Source of the DNA: Thiodiazotropha sp037382205
GTDB lineage: Bacteria; Pseudomonadota; Gammaproteobacteria; Chromatiales; Chromatiaceae
NCBI GenBank assembly: GCA_037382205.1
Contig: JARRQD010000301.1
Span: 1 to 5,526, forward strand
Length of the DNA stretch: 5,526 nucleotides
Direction of reading: 5' to 3'
Positions 1 through 4,643 of this stretch are shown one piece after another; the first letter of the stretch is position 1; each line of letters begins with the position of its first letter. The translations under genes were made by a program, and so were the position numbers. The notes below the pieces were generated by a model that was not told where the DNA came from, made no database searches, and worked only from the letters and a program-made list of their open reading frames with translations.

Positions 1-269
1 GGTTCGATCGCCAGCGCGGAAACCTGATTGGCGGCAGCGCCTGGATACTGCACAAAGATATCCACCATCGGCACTGAGATCTGGGGATCTTCCTGACGGG
101 GCGTGATGATCAGTCCAAGCAGCCCCATCAACATCATGGCCAGAAAGAACAGTGGCGAGAGCGGGGATTGGATGAAGAACCTTGCAGTCCTACCGGCTAT
201 TCCCAGATGAGCCTCATAATTGGGGTCCATTGAGTGGAGCTGATCGAGTTTGTCGTCGTTCTGGCTCAT
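1..269 (-). CDS. RND-family efflux permease, N-terminal fragment (runs off left edge)
   Basis: This is the inner-membrane pump subunit of a tripartite RND exporter, which uses the proton gradient to drive substrate out through an adaptor and an outer-membrane channel. Only the first 89 codons are in the window. A polar N-terminus of about 30 residues is followed by FFIQSPLSPLFF and the first membrane helix (about residues 38-55). The family-typical junction TPRQEDPQISVP and the start of the porter domain, VDIFVQYPGAAANQV, come next; this matches AcrB/heavy-metal-type RND proteins that begin the porter domain with TPREEDP-like text. The ATG at 269-267 has a weak GGGA about 8 nt upstream. The in-frame ATG at codon 14 has no better site, so I keep the first. 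The gene lies 115 nt downstream of the adaptor gene on the same strand and is probably cotranscribed. The substrate cannot be deduced; the family call is secure. Confidence 0.9.
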   Translation of the reverse strand, partial: MSQNDDKLDQLHSMDPNYEAHLGIAGRTARFFIQSPLSPLFFLAMMLMGLLGLIITPRQEDPQISVPMVDIFVQYPGAAANQVSALAIE

Positions 270-288
270 ATTTGATCCCGAAACTGTA

Positions 289-310
289 GTGTCAGACCAA
301 AAGGTCTCAC
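289..310 (-). promoter_or_regulatory. Perfect short hairpin in the leader of the RND gene
   Basis: AGACC (294-298) and GGTCT (303-307) form a perfect 5-bp stem around an AAAA loop. GTG (289-291) and CAC (308-310) can extend it across a 2-nt bulge. It lies 20-40 nt upstream of the RND start codon in the 115-nt adaptor-RND spacer. It has no T-run in the minus-strand direction, so it is not an intrinsic terminator. It could stabilise the upstream message or tune translation of the pump; that role is inference. Confidence 0.35.
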
Positions 311-333
311 CCTAAAGGTATTAAGATTGATAC

Positions 334-375
334 GGAAGCATCCGGCTCAGCTGACCACTACTGGTCGGCGCTTCC
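334..375 (-). repeat. Imperfect inverted repeat just after the adaptor stop codon
   Basis: GGAAGC (334-339) and GCTTCC (370-375) are perfect complements and enclose a second short stem, GACCA (353-357) with TGGTC (362-366), around a CTAC loop. Unpaired bases between the two stems make it an imperfect hairpin. It lies 10 nt beyond the adaptor stop codon and lacks a T-run. A role as an RNA processing or stability element between adaptor and pump is possible but unproven. Confidence 0.3.
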
Positions 376-384
376 AGAGTTATT

Positions 385-1539
385 CTATTGCTTTGGTGAT
401 GACCAGCCTGTGCTGATGCCCACTGGAGGATTACGTAAGATCCTCTCCCCAGCCTGCAATCCAGAGAGCACCGTGGTGAAACCACCACCAGGCAGCTTCT
501 CACCAACACGAATCAAGCGCAGTGTCGGCTTATCATCCTCCCCCTTCACATAGACACCGGGAAGACTGCCGTTATAACGAATTGCGCTGTTAGGAATAAT
601 CGGACTGGATCTGGCCGGTGCATTAAAATCGGGCACCAGAACCTTCGCGTACATACCGGGTGCAGAGACGCCTTGAGGCAGATCGAATTTGATCGTCACT
701 GTGTGGCGTTGTGCATCGGCCATCGGAAAGATCTGCGCGACACGTACAGGAACCTCCCGATCGCCCACATCGAGTTCGGCTTGCAGCATCATCCCCTCGT
801 TCAAGCCAGGACGCAGACGACCCGGTACATCAACCACGATCTGCAGATACTCCACATCTGCATATTTCAGCAGGGGCTGACCGGGCTGTACCGTATCCCC
901 CACCTCAACGAACTTCTTCATGATCACCCCTTGGAATGGGGCCAGACTCTTGGCATCTCGCATCTTCGCATCGATCGCACGAATCTCGGCCTGGACTCGA
1001 TAGATGGTATTTTGCGCCTGCTGGATATTGGTTCGAGAGGAGAAGATATCGGCCGTTCTCTCCGCCCCCTGGTCCCGTTCACCGAAAGCATCTTCCATTG
1101 GCCGGGTAAACATCTGATCGAATAGATTGGGCATACCCATGCCTCCCACCGATGACTTCGACTTAGGCGACCAGAGTTCCCGATTGTACTGCACTCCGGC
1201 ATTTCGCAGTTGCGCATCGGCATTCGCCAGTTGCGCCATTGCGGCCTGCCGCTTGGCCATCAATTCACTATCATCCAGCTCAACAAGGCGATCTCCCTCT
1301 TTGAAGGTGTCTCCCTCGATGCCGGCCAGATAGTTGACCCGCCCTGGTAATTGAGCCGACAGGGTAACCTCTTTGTAGGGAACCACCGTTCCCCCCAGTG
1401 AGACATGTGGCACCCCTTGCGTCTGCTGAACAACGTAATAAGCATTGTCAGCGAAATTCGGCTGAGCATGAACACCCCCCACAGCCAAGGAAGCAGCCAA
1501 ACCCGCTGTAATTAAGATTGCTTTAAATTGAGAGCCCAT
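385..1539 (-). CDS. RND efflux periplasmic adaptor subunit (HlyD/AcrA family, membrane fusion protein)
   Basis: This 384-residue exported adaptor would link the RND permease to an outer-membrane channel. Residues 1-25 look like a Sec signal peptide (hydrophobic core ILITAGLAASLAV, cleavage near VHA/QP). There is no lipobox cysteine, so it is not a lipoprotein. The first half of the lipoyl-like domain is at about 48-92 (GTVVPYKEVTLSAQLPGRV, then EGDRLVELDD). A helical hairpin spans about 93-195, and the second lipoyl half is at about 198-228 (LAPFQGVIMKKFVEVGDTV, GQPLLKYAD). The beta-barrel and membrane-proximal parts follow, about 230-372. The tip of the hairpin carries an unusual Gly/Met/Pro-rich stretch (about 122-160). 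Length and domain order are normal for the family. The start ATG lies 66 nt downstream of the SCP2-like gene. Its ribosome site is weak (AGG about 13 nt upstream), so translation may depend on the operon. The family is certain; the substrate is unknown. Confidence 0.93.
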   Translation of the reverse strand: MGSQFKAILITAGLAASLAVGGVHAQPNFADNAYYVVQQTQGVPHVSLGGTVVPYKEVTLSAQLPGRVNYLAGIEGDTFKEGDRLVELDDSELMAKRQAAMAQLANADAQLRNAGVQYNRELWSPKSKSSVGGMGMPNLFDQMFTRPMEDAFGERDQGAERTADIFSSRTNIQQAQNTIYRVQAEIRAIDAKMRDAKSLAPFQGVIMKKFVEVGDTVQPGQPLLKYADVEYLQIVVDVPGRLRPGLNEGMMLQAELDVGDREVPVRVAQIFPMADAQRHTVTIKFDLPQGVSAPGMYAKVLVPDFNAPARSSPIIPNSAIRYNGSLPGVYVKGEDDKPTLRLIRVGEKLPGGGFTTVLSGLQAGERILRNPPVGISTGWSSPKQ

Positions 1540-1605
1540 ATTTTTGCTACTACCTAGAGTGTTGACACATATAACGAGGGGTGATCATGTATAGGCGGCC
1601 TGGAT

Positions 1606-2001
1606 CTAGACTCGCCCCATCACCGAGAAACTCTTGATGAAAGGTCCGGCCATTCTTGGATCTTTAACCATCGAGGAGTAGTCACCGACAACAAATTTCA
1701 TCTTCCGGGAGGTGAAAGCCATGCCGAGCCCCATCATGCCGGGTGGCTTGGCCATCCATTTACGCCACTGATCCTCTGAGGCGCGAATATCCCAGTTTAA
1801 GGTTTGGCCATTAAAGGCCTCCCCAGAGACCGCTTTACCATTCTCTACTGTGAGCACACCTTTCGGCGCATCATCACCATCCAATCCATAACCGATCACA
1901 CTGTTGAAACCGATCTGGGACAGGGCGTCGGACAACTCCGGCTCTGCATTCCACTGGGTAGCGAACTCATTCATCCAACTCTCTGAAAACAATTCAGCCA
2001 T
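1606..2001 (-). CDS. SCP2 sterol-binding-domain-like small protein, first gene of the efflux operon
   Basis: This is a 131-residue protein with no signal peptide or membrane helix, so it is probably cytoplasmic. I recognise the SCP2/sterol-carrier-like fold from overall pattern: LSDALSQIGFNSVIGYGLDG, an amphipathic strand region with VLTVENGKAVSGEAFNG, LNWDIRASEDQWRKWMAKPP, a Met/Gly-rich GMMGLGMAFTSRKMKFVVGD, and the C-terminus DPRMAGPFIKSFSVMGRV. SCP2 domains bind lipids or other hydrophobic ligands in a tunnel. I chose the ATG at 2001-1999 because GGAGG (2007-2011) sits 5 nt upstream. A GTG at 2013 would extend the frame by four codons, but those codons are the ribosome site itself. It precedes the adaptor and pump genes on the same strand. 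A role in handing a hydrophobic ligand to the pump, or in sensing it, is inference. The fold assignment is fairly confident; the ligand is unknown. Confidence 0.8.
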   Translation of the reverse strand: MAELFSESWMNEFATQWNAEPELSDALSQIGFNSVIGYGLDGDDAPKGVLTVENGKAVSGEAFNGQTLNWDIRASEDQWRKWMAKPPGMMGLGMAFTSRKMKFVVGDYSSMVKDPRMAGPFIKSFSVMGRV

Positions 2002-2006
2002 TACAA

Positions 2007-2011
2007 CCTCC
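2007..2011 (-). promoter_or_regulatory. Ribosome binding site of the SCP2-like gene
   Basis: The minus strand reads GGAGG, then TTGTA, then ATG: a full Shine-Dalgarno core with 5-nt spacing. It decides the start, because the longer GTG reading would translate through this site. Confidence 0.75.
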
Positions 2012-2053
2012 ACAAATTTCTTTGATTTATTTTTTTATATTGGGCGCGAAAGC

Positions 2054-2098
2054 TAACCCTATTTGAGAACCTCTCAGTATCCCTAAAGGGAAGGGTTA
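2054..2098. repeat. Nested inverted repeats over the putative operon promoter
   Basis: TAACCCT (2054-2060) and AGGGTTA (2092-2098) are perfect 7-bp complements. Between them lie two smaller palindromes: GAGA-ACC-TCTC (2065-2075) and CCCT-AA-AGGG (2081-2090). GGTT and AACC also flank the -35-like hexamer (2095-2107). This could be a set of operator half-sites or a branched RNA if transcribed from further upstream. The pairing is visible in the sequence; function is inference. Confidence 0.4.
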
Positions 2099-2104
2099 TT
2101 GCAA
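2076..2104 (-). promoter_or_regulatory. Candidate sigma70 promoter for the SCP2-adaptor-RND operon
   Basis: On the minus strand TTGCAA (2104-2099, 4/6 match to the -35 consensus) is followed, after exactly 17 bp, by GATACT (2081-2076, 4/6 match to the -10). Transcription would begin near 2069 and leave a leader of about 68 nt before the SCP2 start. The spacer holds CCCTTTAGGG, and arms of a larger inverted repeat (2054-2060 with 2092-2098) flank the -10, so a repressor could act here. The matches are modest and no upstream regulator gene is visible. Confidence 0.3.
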
Positions 2105-2288
2105 CCAGCGAATTTGCTAAGAATGCCCTATATATCATTGGATATCATATAGTTAAGTATATTAGAACTTGATTATATTCCATTTTAAATCAACAAGATA
2201 TACCGTCTCTCAGGGAGTAAAATTTGCTTATAAGATCGTGCTATTTTAATAATATTCTTTTTTACTATTATTCATTACAGTCAGCAGA

Positions 2289-2315
2289 TTGCAGGAATCT
2301 TTCGATCCCCTGCAA
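2289..2315. repeat. Stem-loop in the divergent spacer
   Basis: TTGCAGG (2289-2295) and CCTGCAA (2309-2315) are perfect 7-bp complements. Inside them ATC (2297-2299) pairs with GAT (2304-2306) around a TTTC loop, giving a 10-bp hairpin with a small internal loop. Neither strand has a following T-run, so it is unlikely to be a terminator. It could be a protein-binding site or part of an untranslated leader. Confidence 0.4.
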
Positions 2316-2642
2316 CCCATGAATCGCTTCAGGCTGAACAGTTGCTCGCCCAATCAGTAGCGACGCAAGCACAGATCACCTCTCGAATTAATCAACTAAA
2401 ACACAGAATCGGTCGGTTTTGTTGCACCAATCGATCAATTCACCTTGGTATTCAGAGTTGAAATAAAAAAAGTCATGCAACGACGGCAGACAGTCATTAA
2501 TATAGCTCAGAGAAATATGAACTCTTGATGCAGTTCCCATTCTGATAGTATTTAAACAGGCAGCACCGAGGATAGAGGTTGCTCTCCCAGGACAAATCGG
2601 GGCCTGATAACACGAACAACAAACTATTCTTCCAAATTATAG

Positions 2643-2647
2643 AGGAG
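2643..2647 (+). promoter_or_regulatory. Ribosome binding site of the dynamin-like GTPase gene
   Basis: GAGGAG lies just upstream of the ATG at 2658. The AGGAG core ends 10 nt before the start codon, slightly longer than ideal but the best site in the leader, and it supports this start. Confidence 0.65.
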
Positions 2648-2657
2648 CAAAATCGAT

Positions 2658-4178
2658 ATGCATCCAGCAGGACAGGTCATAGAGGCACGCCTTCAACACC
2701 TTGAAACCCACCTGGAACAGGAAAACCCCATACTCCTCAGCACGGTTCAGAGCTTTCGCGTACTCGACTCGGTAGCCTTCCGCATGGGACTGCTGGAGGG
2801 TGACAGCTCATACGCCACACAAATCCCCTGGTGGCCGCTGATCTCCATTCTGGGTACTTTCTCGGCGGGTAAATCAACCTTTATCAACCACTACATTGGC
2901 GACAAGATCCAACGCTCGGGCAACCAGGCTGTCGACGATAAATTTACCGTCATCTGCTACAGCAAGGAGGCGACAGCCCACGCACTGCCCGGCGTGGCAC
3001 TCGATTCAGATCCAAGGTTTCCTTTCTACCAGATGTCCGATGAGATCGAGAAGGTGGCCAAAGGGGAAGGCGACAGAATCGATGCCTATCTGCAACTGAA
3101 GACCTGTCCCAGCCAGAAACTGCGTGGCAAAATATTGATCGACTCCCCCGGATTTGATGCCGATGCCCAGCGCACCTCGACGCTGCGCATTACCGACCAC
3201 ATTATCGACTTGTCCGATCTGGTACTGGTGTTTTTCGATGCCCGCCACCCGGAACCGGGGGCCATGCAGGATACCCTGGACCATCTGATCGAACGCACCA
3301 TCCACCGCAACGATACCGGCAAGTTCCTCTATATTCTCAACCAGATCGACACCACGGCCCGGGAAAACAACCCGGAAGATGTGATTGCCGCCTGGCAAAG
3401 AGCGTTGGGTGAGAGAGGCCTCACAGCGGGGCGCTTCTATGCCATCTACAACCCGGACGCCGCTGTGCCGATCGAAGACGAAGCACTGCGTCAGCGCTTC
3501 GAAACCAAGCGGGACATGGACTTAAGCGAAATCCACAGCCGCATGGAAGAAGTCGAGATCGAACGGGCCTATCGCATCGTAGGCGCACTGGAAAAGACCG
3601 CCAGAGACATTGAAGAGCGCTGTGTGCCACTGGTCTCCGAGACACTGGGAAAATGGCGCAAGCGCGTGCTTATTGGAGACAGTGTACTGATGGGTATGAC
3701 CCTGCTGGCACTGCTGATCTACTCGATCAATGAGAACTACTGGCGGGGATTCAATTTTCAACCACCCTGGCTGGCGCCAGACGCAAACAGGCTGATCCCC
3801 TGGGTTGTGCTCGCAACAATTGTTCTCCTGCTGACAGCCATTCACTTCAGCGTAAGAGACGTGGCTGCACGCACACTGGTGAATGGCTTAAGGAAAAAGG
3901 CCAAAGCGATGGGACTCAAGAGTAATCCGGTTGGCTCATTCATCCGCAGCACCAAACCCTGGCGCTCCATCTTCAGCAAGAATCCAGCCGGTTGGGGCCG
4001 AAGAGCACGCAAGAAGCTGACCGATGTTGTGCAGTCCACCGACACCTACATCCAGACCCTGAACGATCAATTCACCAATCCTTCCGGCAGCGAAAAACTG
4101 CTCGCAGCAGAGTCGCCTGAGACGGCTACCTCCGCCCCTGCTGAAACCCCAGAGGAGACTCCTGCAGTCAGCAACTAA
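2658..4178 (+). CDS. Membrane-anchored dynamin/EHD-like GTPase
   Basis: This 506-residue P-loop GTPase belongs to the dynamin superfamily, whose members use GTP to bind, tether or reshape membranes. Motifs visible: G1 P-loop GTFSAGKST (66-74), G2 threonine candidate in VDDKFTVI (T97), G3 DSPGFD (162-167) and G4 NQID (228-231). G4 is a variant of the usual NKxD, with Gln in place of Lys. The layout FSAGKSTFI, VDDKFTVI, IDSPGFDADAQRTS, VLVFFDARHPE resembles eukaryotic EHD proteins and bacterial dynamin-like proteins. A helical stretch (about 285-335) leads to two membrane helices (about 337-356 and 379-398) joined by a short loop. This places the GTPase domain and the basic C-terminal region (RKKAKAMGLK, RRARKK) in the cytoplasm. 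The last 30 residues are Pro/Glu/Ala-rich and probably disordered. It stands alone on this strand, divergent from the efflux operon. Superfamily and membrane anchoring are confident; cellular role is unknown. Confidence 0.88.
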   Translation: MHPAGQVIEARLQHLETHLEQENPILLSTVQSFRVLDSVAFRMGLLEGDSSYATQIPWWPLISILGTFSAGKSTFINHYIGDKIQRSGNQAVDDKFTVICYSKEATAHALPGVALDSDPRFPFYQMSDEIEKVAKGEGDRIDAYLQLKTCPSQKLRGKILIDSPGFDADAQRTSTLRITDHIIDLSDLVLVFFDARHPEPGAMQDTLDHLIERTIHRNDTGKFLYILNQIDTTARENNPEDVIAAWQRALGERGLTAGRFYAIYNPDAAVPIEDEALRQRFETKRDMDLSEIHSRMEEVEIERAYRIVGALEKTARDIEERCVPLVSETLGKWRKRVLIGDSVLMGMTLLALLIYSINENYWRGFNFQPPWLAPDANRLIPWVVLATIVLLLTAIHFSVRDVAARTLVNGLRKKAKAMGLKSNPVGSFIRSTKPWRSIFSKNPAGWGRRARKKLTDVVQSTDTYIQTLNDQFTNPSGSEKLLAAESPETATSAPAETPEETPAVSN

Positions 4179-4198
4179 ACTTTTTAACCTAATAAAGA

Positions 4199-4315
4199 TC
4201 AGTTGGACGGTGTGAAGGGTGCGCTTGTGGTGGTGCAGGGCAAGGAGTTGCAACGCCGCCATGTGCCGCCACAAGCGTGCAATTCACGCTGTAGCGTGAT
4301 TCACCCAACAGCTGA
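4199..4315 (+). ncRNA. Candidate structured RNA element (three-way-junction-like), 3' of the GTPase gene
   Basis: The main stem pairs 4219-4237 with 4262-4280: 19 contiguous pairs, 14 Watson-Crick and 5 G-U, closing a 24-nt loop. A second hairpin pairs TCACGC (4284-4289) with GCGTGA (4294-4299) around TGTA. Both are enclosed by GTGAA (4212-4216) with TTCAC (4300-4304), then TTGG (4203-4206) with CCAA (4305-4308), and TCAG (4199-4202) with CTGA (4312-4315), separated by small bulges. The G-U pairs would be A-C mismatches on the other strand, so the structure favours a plus-strand RNA. It begins about 20 nt after the GTPase stop codon and could be a 3'-UTR element, a separate small RNA, or a REP-like palindromic repeat. 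The pairing was checked base by base; I recognise no known RNA family. Confidence 0.35.
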
Positions 4316-4327
4316 CCAAGTAGATCA

Positions 4328-4355
4328 AGGTTATTACCCTCATAATCAGCAACCT
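4328..4355 (+). promoter_or_regulatory. Alternative hairpin competing with the following terminator
   Basis: AGGTTATTA (4328-4336) pairs with TAAT (4343-4346) and, after a 4-nt bulge, AACCT (4351-4355), around a CCCTCA loop. The 3' arm overlaps the left arm of the terminator-like stem at 4344-4354, so the two structures cannot form together. This is the layout of an antiterminator, but it may be chance overlap. Confidence 0.25.
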
Positions 4356-4388
4356 GCTATTAGAATGGAGCGGTCAACTGATTTTTTT
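4344..4388 (+). terminator. Putative intrinsic terminator downstream of the GTPase gene
   Basis: AATCAG (4344-4349) pairs with CTGATT (4378-4383). Further inside, ACC (4352-4354) pairs with GGT (4372-4374) and GCT (4356-4358) with AGC (4369-4371), with small internal loops. Seven T (4382-4388) follow the stem. The stem is interrupted and not very GC-rich, so strength is uncertain. It would end the GTPase transcript about 210 nt after the stop codon and include the structured element at 4199-4315. Confidence 0.4.
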
Positions 4389-4403
4389 AGGTTTAGCAAA
4401 CCT
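4389..4403. repeat. Short palindrome AGGTTT-AGC-AAACCT
   Basis: A perfect 6-bp inverted repeat with a 3-nt centre, directly after the T-run of the putative terminator. Its role is unknown. Confidence 0.4.
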
Positions 4404-4405
4404 CA

Positions 4406-4432
4406 CTTGAGGGTGTGATAGACACCCTCAAG
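4406..4432. repeat. Perfect 11-bp stem-loop
   Basis: CTTGAGGGTGT (4406-4416) and ACACCCTCAAG (4422-4432) are perfect complements around a GATAG loop, the cleanest hairpin in the window. No T-run follows in either direction, so it is not a standard intrinsic terminator. It could be a protein-binding site, an mRNA-stability element or the subterminal hairpin of a small mobile element. Confidence 0.6.
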
Positions 4433-4438
4433 AAATGA

Positions 4439-4448
4439 CTGCCGGCAG
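4439..4448. repeat. Perfect 10-bp palindrome CTGCCGGCAG
   Basis: A self-complementary site immediately to the right of the 11-bp hairpin. It could be a binding site for a dimeric protein or the edge of the palindrome cluster; it is too short for a firm call. Confidence 0.35.
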
Positions 4449-4643
4449 CAGATACTTATTTCAGCTAAAGGACAGACTAACCGTACAATGCAAAGCCGTT
4501 TCTATCCAAGGCAAGATTTCTCTGCTTGATGAGGAAATCATTACTGCGTTTATTTAAATCAATCGTGAACAGAAACACAGATCCACGTTTTGCTTGCGAA
4601 CCAGTCAGGCCATAATAGAGTCTATCTACCGCATCACAATTAG

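Larger units (their letters stand above)
2002..2657. other. Divergent AT-rich intergenic region (656 bp) with no firm gene
   Basis: This region separates the minus-strand efflux operon from the plus-strand GTPase gene and is clearly AT-rich between about 2010 and 2290. It holds the SCP2 ribosome site and candidate promoter, the inverted repeats at 2054-2098, 2128-2152 and 2289-2315, and an 11-bp palindrome TTCAG-G-CTGAA at 2328-2338. Two frames stay open: minus 2636-2388 (82 codons, with an ATG only at 2540, encoding 50 residues ending CVLVD) and plus 2234-2461 (about 75 codons with no ATG or GTG at its start). Neither has a convincing ribosome site, so I do not call a gene. No tRNA, CRISPR or insertion sequence is apparent. 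I found no convincing plus-strand promoter for the GTPase gene. Confidence 0.6.
4179..4643. other. Intergenic region (465 bp) packed with hairpins
   Basis: This stretch lies between the GTPase stop codon and the open FG-GAP frame. Its first 270 bp hold the structured element at 4199-4315, the attenuator-like pair at 4328-4388, and palindromes at 4389-4403, 4406-4432 and 4439-4448, all entered separately. The remainder (4449-4643) has no clear gene. A minus-strand frame from the ATG at 4649 to a stop at 4477 could encode 56 residues starting MANCDAVDRLYYG, but no ribosome site precedes it and I do not recognise the product. Confidence 0.55.

Noticed and set aside
673..1125. 150-codon plus-strand open frame inside the adaptor gene.
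   Set aside because: It is antisense to the well-supported adaptor coding sequence, with no ribosome site and no recognisable domain.
1562..1595. Perfect -35-like TTGACA (1562-1567) on the plus strand in the SCP2-adaptor gap.
   Set aside because: The only TATA-like hexamer downstream (1590-1595) is 22 bp away, too far for a normal promoter. Transcription would run antisense to the SCP2-like gene.
2172..2177. Perfect TATAAT on the minus strand upstream of the efflux operon.
   Set aside because: No acceptable -35 lies 16-18 bp upstream and no extended -10 TG is present. In AT-rich sequence this hexamer is expected by chance.
3006..3398. 130-codon minus-strand open frame inside the GTPase gene.
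   Set aside because: It is antisense to the P-loop GTPase, whose motifs G3 and G4 fall in the same interval; no independent support.
4202..4309. Integron attC-like ends: GTTGGAC (4202-4208) fits GTTRRRY and ACCCAAC (4303-4309) fits RYYYAAC around a large hairpin.
   Set aside because: In a true attC the RYYYAAC box comes first and GTTRRRY last; here the order is reversed on both strands. No integrase or cassette array is visible.
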